64,000 nt of DNA from Pseudomonadota bacterium (GTDB taxonomy: Bacteria > Pseudomonadota > Alphaproteobacteria > Rhizobiales > Rhizobiaceae), in assembly GCA_023457435.1 (NCBI GenBank), contig JAEWLS010000002.1, forward strand, positions 219,683 to 283,682. Reading direction: 5' to 3'. The notes under the pieces were generated by a model. That model saw nothing but the letters and a program-made list of their open reading frames with translations. It was not told where the DNA came from and ran no database searches. Shown piece by piece: positions 51,523 through 59,461 of this stretch (its first letter is position 1; every line of letters starts with the position of its first letter). A program made the position numbers and the translations under genes.

Positions 51523-52965
51523 TCAGGTCTGGCTGACGAATTTGGTGGTGAGGTAGGCGTCCATGCCCTCGGTGCCGCCTTCGCTGCCGTAGCCGCTCTG
51601 CTTCACCCCGCCGAATGGCGTCTCGGGCATGTTGAGGAAATTGTTGTTGATGCCCACCATGCCGGCTTCGACCGCCTCGCCGACCATCGCCGCGGTCTTC
51701 GACGACTGCGTGAAGGCGTAGGAAGCCAGGCCGAAGGGCAGGCGGTTGGCCTGCTCGATCACCTCTTCGAAGGACGAGAACGGCGCGGTGATCGCCATCG
51801 GTCCGAAGGGCTCCTCGTTCATAGCGCGGGCGTCCCCCGGCACGTTGGCGAGCACCGTCGGCTGGAAGAAGAAGCCGCGGTTCGCGCCGCGCTCGCCGCC
51901 GGCCTTGAGCTTCGCGCCCTTGTCGACGGCATCGGCCACGAAGCTCTCCATCGCCGACACGCGGCGCGGATTGGCGAGCGGGCCCATGACGGTCGCGGCG
52001 TCCATGCCGTCTCCGACCTTCAGGGCCGAGGCAGCTTTGGCGAAATCGTCGACGAACCGGTCGTGGACGCTCTCATGCACATAGAAGCGGGTCGGCGAAA
52101 TGCAGACCTGGCCGGCGTTGCGATACTTGGCGGCGACCATGGTGCGCACCGCATGATCGATGTCGGCATCGGCGAAGACGAGCACCGGAGCATGTCCGCC
52201 GAGCTCCATCGTCGCCCGCTTGACGCCGGCCCTGGCCGCCAGAACCGCGAGCTGCTGGCCGACGCCGGTCGAGCCGGTGAAGGTGATCTTGCGGATCGCC
52301 GTATGGGCGATGAGCTGTTCGGAGACGTTCGCCGGTACGCCGTAGACGACGTTGAGCACGCCCTTCGGCAGGCCGGCATCGTGGAGGGCGCGCGCGAGCT
52401 CAAGCACGGAGGCCGGCGTTTCCTCCGACGGCTTGATGACCATGGTGCAGCCGGTGGCGAGCGCCGCCGAGATCTTGCGGGCCGGGATGACGATCGGGAT
52501 GTTCCAGGGCGTGAAGGCGGCGACCGGCCCGACCGGTTCGCGCGTGACCATCCAGCGTGCGCCCGGAATGCGCGGCGGAATGATGCGGCCGTAGGTGCGG
52601 CGGCCCTCCTCGCCAGTGTAGTCGAAAATGTCGGCGGCGGCGAGCACCTCCTGCCGCGCCTCCATGACCGGCTTGCCCTGCTCGAGCACGACGCGGGTGG
52701 CTATGTGCTCGACCCGCTCGCGCAGGAGGTCGGCGGCCTTGCGCAGGATCTTCGCGCGGTCGAACGCGGGCAAGTTCCTCCACGTCCTGAACGCCTGGCC
52801 CGCCGCGTTCGCCGCGGCGTCGATGTCGTCGCGGCCGGCATGCGGCAGTGCGGCGATCGTCTCGCCGGTCGCCGGGTTGACGACATCCTCGGTCGTACGG
52901 CCGTCGGCGTCGATCCACTGACCGTCGATGAAGAGCTGCAGCGCCCCGTAGCGCGGATCACCCAT
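51523..52965 (-). CDS. NAD(P)-dependent aldehyde dehydrogenase
   Basis: The 480-aa enzyme oxidises an aldehyde to the acid. The catalytic cysteine is in NAGQVCISPTRF and the general base in MELGGHAP; TPWNIPIVIPARKI and FTGSTGVGQQL are the cofactor loops. The start MGDPRYGALQLF has GGGAGGATGCC upstream; the frame runs further upstream out of any coding context. By sequence it is near succinate-semialdehyde and vanillin dehydrogenases. Sitting between the CoA synthetase and hydratase/lyase genes, it probably oxidises the aldehyde released by the lyase. Confidence 0.9.
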   Translation of the reverse strand: MGDPRYGALQLFIDGQWIDADGRTTEDVVNPATGETIAALPHAGRDDIDAAANAAGQAFRTWRNLPAFDRAKILRKAADLLRERVEHIATRVVLEQGKPVMEARQEVLAAADIFDYTGEEGRRTYGRIIPPRIPGARWMVTREPVGPVAAFTPWNIPIVIPARKISAALATGCTMVIKPSEETPASVLELARALHDAGLPKGVLNVVYGVPANVSEQLIAHTAIRKITFTGSTGVGQQLAVLAARAGVKRATMELGGHAPVLVFADADIDHAVRTMVAAKYRNAGQVCISPTRFYVHESVHDRFVDDFAKAASALKVGDGMDAATVMGPLANPRRVSAMESFVADAVDKGAKLKAGGERGANRGFFFQPTVLANVPGDARAMNEEPFGPMAITAPFSSFEEVIEQANRLPFGLASYAFTQSSKTAAMVGEAVEAGMVGINNNFLNMPETPFGGVKQSGYGSEGGTEGMDAYLTTKFVSQT

Positions 52966-52994
52966 GGCATCCTCCCGGCCGCCGGAAGCGGCAA

Positions 52995-55133
52995 TCAGTC
53001 CTTCACGAACAAGGCATCGAGCGCGACGGCGCCGTCGCCGAACGCACCGACGACCAGCGGATTGATATCCACCTCCAGGATCGCCGGATCGGACAGCATC
53101 ATCTGGCCGAGCTTCACCACCACGTCGGCAACCGCATCGACATCCCGCGCGGCCTGGCCGCGGAACGGACCGAGCAGCCTGGCGGCCTTGAGCCTGCGGA
53201 TTTCGGCGACGGCGCGCTCGCGGCTGGTGCCGGCGGGCAGCAGCCGCGCGTCCTTCAGCGCCTCGATCCACACGCCGCCGAGGCCAACCAGCACCACCGG
53301 GCCCCACTGCGCGTCGCGGCGCGCGCCGACGACCATCTCGAGCCCCGGCTTCGCCATCGCCTCGACCAGCACGCCGTCCAGCCTCATGCCGGGCTTTGCC
53401 GAGGCGATGTTCGCGTGCAGCCGGTCCCAGGCGGAACGCAGCGCCGCCTCGTCGGCGAGATTGACGATGACGCCGCCGGCATCGCTCTTGTGCGCCAGCG
53501 CCGCGGCCTGCGCCTTGATGACGACGGGATAGCCGATCTCCGAGGCGATCGTCGCCGCCTCGTCCGGGGTGGCGGCAAGGCCGCCGCGCGGCACGCCGAT
53601 GCCGAGCGCGGCGAGCACGCGCTTGCCTTCATATTCGACGATGGTGCCGCTGCCGGGCACCGGGACCGGCGCCGTCGATGCCGGCGCGGCCTTCGGCGCG
53701 TCGACCGCGGCGAGCGCCTCGGCGTAGGCCGCGACCGCGGCCATGGCGCGCATGGCGCGCTCCGGCGACCGGAAGAACGGGATGCCGCTCGCCCGCACGT
53801 CGGCCATGAACTTTTCGTCGAGCGGATAGTCGTCGCCGATGATGTTGAGGATCACCGGCTTGGTCGCGGCGGCGTACACCGGCAGGATGGCATCGGACTT
53901 GGCGATCTGCATCTTCGGCGAGCCGCCGGCATAGGACAGCATCGCCATGCCGACCGCGGGATCCTTGAGCATGACCACTGCGGAGCTGCCGTAGATGGTC
54001 GGATCGGCGAAGCCGACGGTGCCGATGTCGAACGGGTTGTCGACATGCACGTAGGGCGGCACGAGCGTCTTCATCTCGGCCTCGACCTCCGGCGCGAGAA
54101 CCGCCAGCTCGAGCCCGACGGTCTCGGCGAAATCGAAGCACAGGCCGCGGATCGCGCCGGAATTGGTGACGATGCCGGTCTTGCCAGGCGGCGGGGTCGG
54201 GAAGCGCGACAGGATGGCGAGCACGTCGAAGAGCTCGTCGGTCGTCGACACGAGCGCCACGGCCTCGCTGCGCAGGATCGTCTGCATGACCGCATGGTCG
54301 CCGGCGAGCGCGCCGGTGTGCGACTGGGCGGCGGCGCGGCCCTTTTCGCTCGATCCGGGATGCAGGAGCACGATGGGGATGCCGGCCTTGCGGGCGCGGC
54401 GCGCCGCGTCGATGAACAGCGCCGGGTTGCGGATCTGCTCGACATAGACGCCGATCGCCGCGTTGTTGCCGTCGCGGGCGAGGAAATCGACGAAGTGCTC
54501 GGCGCCGAGCGACGCCTCGTTGCCTGTCGCGATGACGAACGACACCTCGATGTCGCGTGCATGCATCGCGAAGCGGATGTTCGCGGCGGTGGCGCCGCTC
54601 TGCGCCACGATCGCCACCCGCTTGTCGCCCTGCGGCACCGGCTTCAGATCGACAGGCTCGAACGTCAGCGGCACGCCGGCAAGGTAGTTGGTGTAGCCCA
54701 TGCAGTTGGGGCCGAGCAGGGCGACGCCGGCGTCGCGGCAGAGCGCGGCGAGCGCTTCCTGCTGCAAGCGGCCCTCGTCGCCCGCCTCGGCGAAGCCCGA
54801 CGCGAAGACGACCACCGCGCCCATGCGGCGCTCGATGCAGGCGCGCACGGAATCCATGATCGCCGCCTGCGGAACGATCAGCACGGCGACATCGATGCCG
54901 GCCGGCAGCTCAGCGATGCTCTTCACGCAGGGACGGCCGCGGATCTCGTCCTTCGAGCGGCTGACGAGATGAATCTCGCCGCCGTAGCCGAAGCGCTCGA
55001 GGTTGGCGAGCACGCCGCCGCCGATCGAGGTCGGCTCAGGCTGCGCGCCGACGATGGCGATGGAATGGGGCGCGAGCAGCCGGTCGAGGTCGGCCGGCTT
55101 CGTAGCGTTTGCTGCCGGCGCGGCTTCAGCCAC
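52995..55133 (-). CDS. ADP-forming acyl-CoA synthetase (FerA-like)
   Basis: The 712-aa protein has the CoA-binding domain (APHSIAIVGAQPEPTSIGGG), the succinyl-CoA ligase-like domains with the phosphohistidine in QSHTGALAGDHAVM, and a C-terminal ATP-grasp domain (VVIKAQAAALAHKSDAGGVI, LVEAMAKPGLEMVVGARRD). The same architecture is used by FerA of Sphingobium for ferulate activation. The GTG start overlaps the hydratase/lyase copy 2 stop by 8 bases. It probably activates the acid imported or formed by the pathway. Confidence 0.88.
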   Translation of the reverse strand: MAEAAPAANATKPADLDRLLAPHSIAIVGAQPEPTSIGGGVLANLERFGYGGEIHLVSRSKDEIRGRPCVKSIAELPAGIDVAVLIVPQAAIMDSVRACIERRMGAVVVFASGFAEAGDEGRLQQEALAALCRDAGVALLGPNCMGYTNYLAGVPLTFEPVDLKPVPQGDKRVAIVAQSGATAANIRFAMHARDIEVSFVIATGNEASLGAEHFVDFLARDGNNAAIGVYVEQIRNPALFIDAARRARKAGIPIVLLHPGSSEKGRAAAQSHTGALAGDHAVMQTILRSEAVALVSTTDELFDVLAILSRFPTPPPGKTGIVTNSGAIRGLCFDFAETVGLELAVLAPEVEAEMKTLVPPYVHVDNPFDIGTVGFADPTIYGSSAVVMLKDPAVGMAMLSYAGGSPKMQIAKSDAILPVYAAATKPVILNIIGDDYPLDEKFMADVRASGIPFFRSPERAMRAMAAVAAYAEALAAVDAPKAAPASTAPVPVPGSGTIVEYEGKRVLAALGIGVPRGGLAATPDEAATIASEIGYPVVIKAQAAALAHKSDAGGVIVNLADEAALRSAWDRLHANIASAKPGMRLDGVLVEAMAKPGLEMVVGARRDAQWGPVVLVGLGGVWIEALKDARLLPAGTSRERAVAEIRRLKAARLLGPFRGQAARDVDAVADVVVKLGQMMLSDPAILEVDINPLVVGAFGDGAVALDALFVKD

Positions 55134-55965
55134 GATTGTACGTCTCCAGACCAGGCTTGAAGCTCTTCTCGTCGAGGAACTGCTTCATGCCGGTGTTGCG
55201 GCCGTTCTCGGGATCGCGGAACTCGGTCTGGTCGGACTTGGCCATGAGGTAGTCGGCCGCCTGGTCCCAGGTCAGGTCCTTGACGAAGCGCGTCGCCGTC
55301 TTGGCCTGGCGCAGAACGTAGGGGTTCTTGGCCATAAGCGTCCTCGCGAGCTCGCGCGTGGTGTCCTTGAGCTCGGCCGCCGGCACCGCCTTGTTGACCA
55401 GCTTCATCTCGGCCGCCTGGCGGCCGGAGAACGTCTCGCCCGTCATGATGTAGTACATCGCATCGCGGAAGCTCATCACCTCGATAACCGCCTTGGTGAC
55501 GATGCCGGCGGGGATGATCCCCCAGTTGATCTCGGACAGGCCGAATGTCGCGTCTTCCGACGCGATGGCGAGATCGGAGCCGACGAGGAACTGGAACGCG
55601 CCGCCGAAGCACCAGCCGTTGACCATCGAGATGGTCGGCTTTGGGAACTGCATCATGCGCCGCCACTGCCAGCCGGCGTTGGCGCGGAACAGCCGCTCGC
55701 GCTGGATCGGCGGCACGCCGTCGGTGGCGCGGAAATACTCCTTGAGGTCCATGCCGGCCGAGAAGGATTCGCCGGCGCCGGTGACCACCATGCACTTGCA
55801 GCGATCGTCACCCTCGAGCGCGTCCATGATCGCGTTCATTTCCCAGACGATGCCGGGGTTGATCGCGTTGCGGCGGGCCGGGCGGTTGAGGGTCACCCAG
55901 GCGATGCCGTCCTCGAAATCGACGGTGACATTCTCGCCCCAGGAGCCGTTTGCGGCAGTCTGCAT
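55126..55965 (-). CDS. Hydroxycinnamoyl-CoA hydratase/lyase-like enzyme, copy 2
   Basis: The 279-aa crotonase is paralogous to the gene at 50669. The catalytic glutamate is E145 (FGLSEINWG). Of the two phenol-binding tyrosines of the Pseudomonas enzyme, the first is kept as Y77 (DLKEYF) and the second is M241 (DYLMAK). GGAGAGAAGCT precedes the ATG. It opens the leftward operon and has an inverted repeat (55989-56013) just upstream. The two copies may act on different ring patterns. Confidence 0.9.
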   Translation of the reverse strand: MQTAANGSWGENVTVDFEDGIAWVTLNRPARRNAINPGIVWEMNAIMDALEGDDRCKCMVVTGAGESFSAGMDLKEYFRATDGVPPIQRERLFRANAGWQWRRMMQFPKPTISMVNGWCFGGAFQFLVGSDLAIASEDATFGLSEINWGIIPAGIVTKAVIEVMSFRDAMYYIMTGETFSGRQAAEMKLVNKAVPAAELKDTTRELARTLMAKNPYVLRQAKTATRFVKDLTWDQAADYLMAKSDQTEFRDPENGRNTGMKQFLDEKSFKPGLETYNRG

Positions 55966-55988
55966 AGCTTCTCTCCGTGTTGGGCGGA

Positions 55989-56013
55989 CGGATATCAGGC
56001 AGCCATATATCCG
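55989..56013. promoter_or_regulatory. Operator-like inverted repeat upstream of hydratase/lyase copy 2
   Basis: Perfect 7-bp arms CGGATAT (55989-55995) and ATATCCG (56007-56013) flank 11 bases. On the minus strand a TTGACG lies next to the left arm, with TATCCG 17 bases on as a weak -10. The 11-mer ATCAGGCAGCC (55994-56004) is shared with the site at 45944-45954. Confidence 0.6.
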
Positions 56014-56029
56014 TCAACCTGACACAGCC

Positions 56030-56755
56030 TCAGCCGCGGCCGAGGAACGGCATCTCCACGGGCAACATGACGCTCTCATACAGGTTCACGTCGTCAGGCA
56101 GAGACGCCATAAGCAGGGCCAGACGGGCAACGTCGTCGGGGTTCATCGAACCCGAGCGCGGCACGTCGGTGACCCCCGGCACGAGCATGCTCGTCGTCGA
56201 GCCGGGGTGGAGCATGGAGACGGCGATGCCGTGCGGTCGCGCGTCGAGCGCCAGCGACCGCGTCAGCCCCTCGAGCGCAAACTTGCTTGCGGTGTAGGCG
56301 GCGGTGTTGGGGCGCGGCACCTTGGCCGAGATGCTGCCGATGTTGATGATGCGGCCGCGCCGGCGCGGCATCATCGAACGCAGCGCCGCGCGGCTGCACA
56401 GGAACACCGAGGTGATGTTGATGGCCTGCACCTCCTGCCAGCGCGCCAGCGTCAGCTCGGCGGTGGGCGTATGATCGGCGATGCCGGCATTGTTGACCAG
56501 CACGTCAGGTTCTCCGAATGCCTCGCGACATCTGTCGAACAACGCCTCGACCTGCGTTTCGTCGGTGACGTCGGTAGCGACCGCCAGCGCGGAGCCGCCC
56601 TTGGAACCGATTTCTGAAACGAGCGCCGCAAGCTTGTCGGCGGAGCGCGCCGCAACCACCGTTTTCGCACCGGCTGCCGCGAACGCGAGGGCGATCGACC
56701 TGCCGATCCCCGTGCTGGCACCGGTGACGATCGCGATCTTTCCGTCGAGTCTCAT
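56030..56755 (-). CDS. Short-chain dehydrogenase/reductase
   Basis: The 241-aa NAD(P)-dependent oxidoreductase has the cofactor motif VTGASTGIGRSIA, DVLVNNAGIADH, a serine in IINIGSISAKVP and the catalytic YTASK. The start MRLDGKIAIV at 56755 has AGGAGGAG upstream, although spacing is long (12 bases). Three 13-bp tandem repeats lie in its leader. The substrate is unknown; the position suggests a keto or alcohol intermediate of the aromatic pathway. Confidence 0.88.
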   Translation of the reverse strand: MRLDGKIAIVTGASTGIGRSIALAFAAAGAKTVVAARSADKLAALVSEIGSKGGSALAVATDVTDETQVEALFDRCREAFGEPDVLVNNAGIADHTPTAELTLARWQEVQAINITSVFLCSRAALRSMMPRRRGRIINIGSISAKVPRPNTAAYTASKFALEGLTRSLALDARPHGIAVSMLHPGSTTSMLVPGVTDVPRSGSMNPDDVARLALLMASLPDDVNLYESVMLPVEMPFLGRG

Positions 56756-56774
56756 GCCTGTCCTTACTCCTCCT

Positions 56775-56813
56775 GTACCCGCGCCCCGTACCCGCGCGCT
56801 GTACCCGCGCCAG
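56775..56813. repeat. Three tandem 13-bp repeats between the VOC and SDR genes
   Basis: GTACCCGCGC occurs exactly at 56775-56784, 56788-56797 and 56801-56810, with three variable bases after each copy. It is intergenic, in the SDR leader, and could bind a regulator or be a short slippage-prone repeat. Confidence 0.8.
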
Positions 56814-56822
56814 GGAACGAAC

Positions 56823-56840
56823 CGGGCGCCGAAGCGCCCG
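56823..56840 (-). terminator. Hairpin after the VOC gene, possible weak terminator
   Basis: A 7-bp stem CGGGCGC/GCGCCCG with a 4-base loop lies 18 bases after the VOC stop on the minus strand. There is no T-run after it, so it may pause or stabilise rather than terminate. Confidence 0.45.
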
Positions 56841-56858
56841 CTCGTCCAGTCGCAGGCT

Positions 56859-57395
56859 CTAGGCCGCCTCGCCCTTCTTCGCGGCAATCATGCCGGCCTT
56901 TTTCTTGGTCCAGGCGTCGAGGTTAGCGCGCGCTTCCTTGTGCGCCGTCTCCAGGTAGCCCGGTTCCTCGGTGCGCGCCGTGATCTCAAGCCGCAGGCCG
57001 TTGGGATCGAAGAAGTAGATCGAGTTGATGAACTCGTGGTCGATCACGTCGGTCGTCTGGACGCCCGCTTCCTTCAGCCGGTCGCGCATCTGCAGCACCT
57101 TCTCGACGGATTCGACCTCCATCGCGAAGTGCATCACCCACGCGGGCGTGTTCGGGGAAGGCTTAGGCATCTCGTTCTCGCCGAGATCGAAGAAGGCCAT
57201 GTAGGAGCCGTCGCCCATCTCGAAGAAGAAGTGCGCGTACGGCTTTTCCTCGCCTGTGCTCGGCACCTTGTCCGCGGTCATGCAGTTGACCAGCGGCAGG
57301 CCAAGCAGATCCTCGTAGAACTTGCGTGTCTCCTCGCCATCGCGGCAGGGAAACGAATAGTGGTAGAGACCCTTGATCCTGGGGGCGGGAACCAT
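56859..57395 (-). CDS. VOC-family dioxygenase-like protein
   Basis: The 178-aa protein is a vicinal-oxygen-chelate protein: KGLYHYSFPCRDGEETRKFY, WVMHFAMEVESVEKV and NGLRLEITARTE. The metal ligands are probably H12, the histidine in VMHFAM and the glutamate in RLEIT, the 2-His-1-carboxylate set of type I extradiol dioxygenases and relatives. A lysine-rich C terminus (KKKAGMIAAKKGEAA) extends it. Ring cleavage is plausible from context but cannot be told from glyoxalase- or isomerase-type activity by sequence. Confidence 0.82.
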   Translation of the reverse strand: MVPAPRIKGLYHYSFPCRDGEETRKFYEDLLGLPLVNCMTADKVPSTGEEKPYAHFFFEMGDGSYMAFFDLGENEMPKPSPNTPAWVMHFAMEVESVEKVLQMRDRLKEAGVQTTDVIDHEFINSIYFFDPNGLRLEITARTEEPGYLETAHKEARANLDAWTKKKAGMIAAKKGEAA

Positions 57396-57425
57396 CGCGT
57401 TATCTCCTTCTGCTTGATGCCCTTT

Positions 57426-58610
57426 TCAGTCGTCGAGCAGGTTGTGACGCCTGCTCCAGTCGATCACCCTGTCGGTGCAGATCGTCAGCAATTCCGGCTG
57501 GCCGAGATAGTAGTGCGTCGCCCTGGCGATGCTGAGATACTCCTTGTCGGGCGTCGCAAGCGCTGCGGCGATCGCCGGATTGTGCGTCGCCGGCACGGCC
57601 TCGTCGGCGGTGTTCTCGATCTGCAGGACGGGCGTGCGGCGGATCAGCCGCGCGTTCACCGGTCCCTTGGCGTTCGACAGATCGTAGCTCCACTGGCTGA
57701 GCCATGAGCGCAACGTCGTGTAGCGCGCGAGCCCGACCGGCCCGACATTCACGGTACGCGGGTCGCCCATGTAGCTGACCCCCGCCTTGCGGTCGTTCGG
57801 GTCGATGGAGGTATCGAACCAGCGCACGTCGCACATCGTGCGGTGCACCACGAAGGCGCGCTCCTGTTCGGGTCCGCCGCGCTTCTTCAGCCGCGCCAGC
57901 ATGTCGAGCGACCAGTCGGTGATCTTGCGGTTGCGCGCGACCTGCACGGCACGGAAGCGCGTCACGAACCCGGCGGAGTAGGGCGGCTGGTCCGGGCAGG
58001 CGGGCGAATAGATGTCGAGCGACGCATCCCGCGTGTCGGGATCGAGTTCATCGATAACCGAGGGGTCGAGCCACTCGGTCAGCGTCTCGGCGCGAGACAG
58101 GTGCGCGGCGATGAAGATGACGCCGTCGGCGGGCGCCAGACCCGCTTCCACGAGGTTGACCTCGTCGCCGGCGGGCGTGTGGGTGATCGTCGGGTTCTCC
58201 GCCTGCGCCTGGTAGAACAGCGACAGGGATCCGCCGCCGGACCAGCCGACCAGCACCACCTTGCGGTAACCGAGAACCGTGCGCGCGTGGTCGAGCCAGC
58301 GGCCGAGATCGATAGCGACCTTTTCCATGATCAGCGCGCTGTCGTTCTTGGGATACCGGCTGGCCGCGCAGAGTACGTGGAGACCGAGGTCGGCCAGCGC
58401 AGTCGGCATCGGCAGGAGCTGCAGCGTCGAGGTCGGGTGCATGAAGACGTAGACCGTCGACGACGGCCGCCCGGCAGGGCGCAGCAACTGGCCCTCCAGG
58501 TTCACCCGGCCGGAATTGCCCGCAAACCCGTAGGTCTCGGTGAAACGGGCGGTCTCCGGGAAGGAGACCACCAGCGGGACGCGTTCCCAGCTGACCTTTT
58601 GCGCACCCAT
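57426..58610 (-). CDS. Alpha/beta hydrolase
   Basis: From MGAQKVSWERVPLVVSF at 58610 (GAGGAGCGTC upstream) the protein is 394 aa. It has the alpha/beta-hydrolase strand YVFMHPTST, the nucleophile elbow VGWSGGGSLSLF and a likely catalytic histidine in RATHYYLGQPEL. The length is above that of simple meta-cleavage hydrolases, with a large insertion between the elbow and the histidine. It may hydrolyse a ring-fission product, an ester or a lactone in the pathway. The frame upstream of 58610 is not coding. Confidence 0.82.
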   Translation of the reverse strand: MGAQKVSWERVPLVVSFPETARFTETYGFAGNSGRVNLEGQLLRPAGRPSSTVYVFMHPTSTLQLLPMPTALADLGLHVLCAASRYPKNDSALIMEKVAIDLGRWLDHARTVLGYRKVVLVGWSGGGSLSLFYQAQAENPTITHTPAGDEVNLVEAGLAPADGVIFIAAHLSRAETLTEWLDPSVIDELDPDTRDASLDIYSPACPDQPPYSAGFVTRFRAVQVARNRKITDWSLDMLARLKKRGGPEQERAFVVHRTMCDVRWFDTSIDPNDRKAGVSYMGDPRTVNVGPVGLARYTTLRSWLSQWSYDLSNAKGPVNARLIRRTPVLQIENTADEAVPATHNPAIAAALATPDKEYLSIARATHYYLGQPELLTICTDRVIDWSRRHNLLDD

Positions 58611-58618
58611 GACGCTCC

Positions 58619-59461
58619 TCAGGCGGTCTTGCGATCGCCCGGGGCCAGTCCCGGGAAATCCTTGCGCAGCATGTCCTCGGGACAGGCGAGCCGGCGCGAG
58701 ACGCTCGACGCGGCCTGGTATACGCGCCGCGCCGTGGCGCCGAGCGGATCGAGGTCTATGTCGTTCTTCATGCCAAGCAGCGTGATCGAAGCCGCGATCT
58801 CGCCGAGGTAGTCGAAGACCGGCGCGGAGATCGAGGCGAAGCCGGCGTTGATCTGACTGTCCGAAAACGCCAGCTGGCGCTGACGGATGATCGAAAGACT
58901 CTGCTCGGCGCGCTGCTTGACGGCCGCATCGACCGGACGGTCGCGCGTCTCGACATGCTGGATCGCGGAGCGCGACTTGTAGGCCAGGAATACGCGGCCG
59001 GTCGCGGCCAGATAGAGCGGGAGCACGTAGCCGACACGCACCGAGACGAGCACCTCCACAGTCGCATCGACCTTGGAGATGATCACCGGCCCGCGATTGC
59101 CCCATACGCTGAGGAAGACCAGCAGCCCCGTTTGGGCCTGGAGCTCGTCGAGCGCCTCGCGGGCGATCTGGGCCACGTCGACCTGGCGCATGGCCGCGGC
59201 GCCGAGCTGCAACGCGTAGGGCCCGAGACCGTAGCGCATCGTCGACGGATCCTGCTCGACGATCCCCGACTGCACGAAGCTCGCCATGTAGAGGTGCGCC
59301 TTGCTCGCCGGCATGCCCGCGAGTTCCGCGATGCGGTTGAGCTGCAGCTTGCCGGGTGCCGCCTCGAGGACCCGGATCAGCCGGAAGCCGACGTCGATCG
59401 ACTGGATGCGGCGCGGCTCGCGCAGGCCGCTGGCATCGCCGGGGTCACGAGGCTTGCGCAA
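58619..59461 (-). CDS. IclR-family transcriptional regulator
   Basis: The protein is about 280 aa. The winged-helix part (RRIQSIDVGFRLIRVLEAAP, RIAELAGMPASKAHLYMASF) is followed by the IclR effector domain (EALDELQAQTGLLVFLSVWG, PLYLAATGRVFLAYKSR, FASISAPVFDYLGEIAASI). No ATG fits; a TTG at 59461 with GGGGG upstream gives the expected length and overlaps the monooxygenase end by 17 bases. IclR regulators commonly control aromatic catabolism, so it is the likely regulator of this region. Confidence 0.85.
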   Translation of the reverse strand: MRKPRDPGDASGLREPRRIQSIDVGFRLIRVLEAAPGKLQLNRIAELAGMPASKAHLYMASFVQSGIVEQDPSTMRYGLGPYALQLGAAAMRQVDVAQIAREALDELQAQTGLLVFLSVWGNRGPVIISKVDATVEVLVSVRVGYVLPLYLAATGRVFLAYKSRSAIQHVETRDRPVDAAVKQRAEQSLSIIRQRQLAFSDSQINAGFASISAPVFDYLGEIAASITLLGMKNDIDLDPLGATARRVYQAASSVSRRLACPEDMLRKDFPGLAPGDRKTA

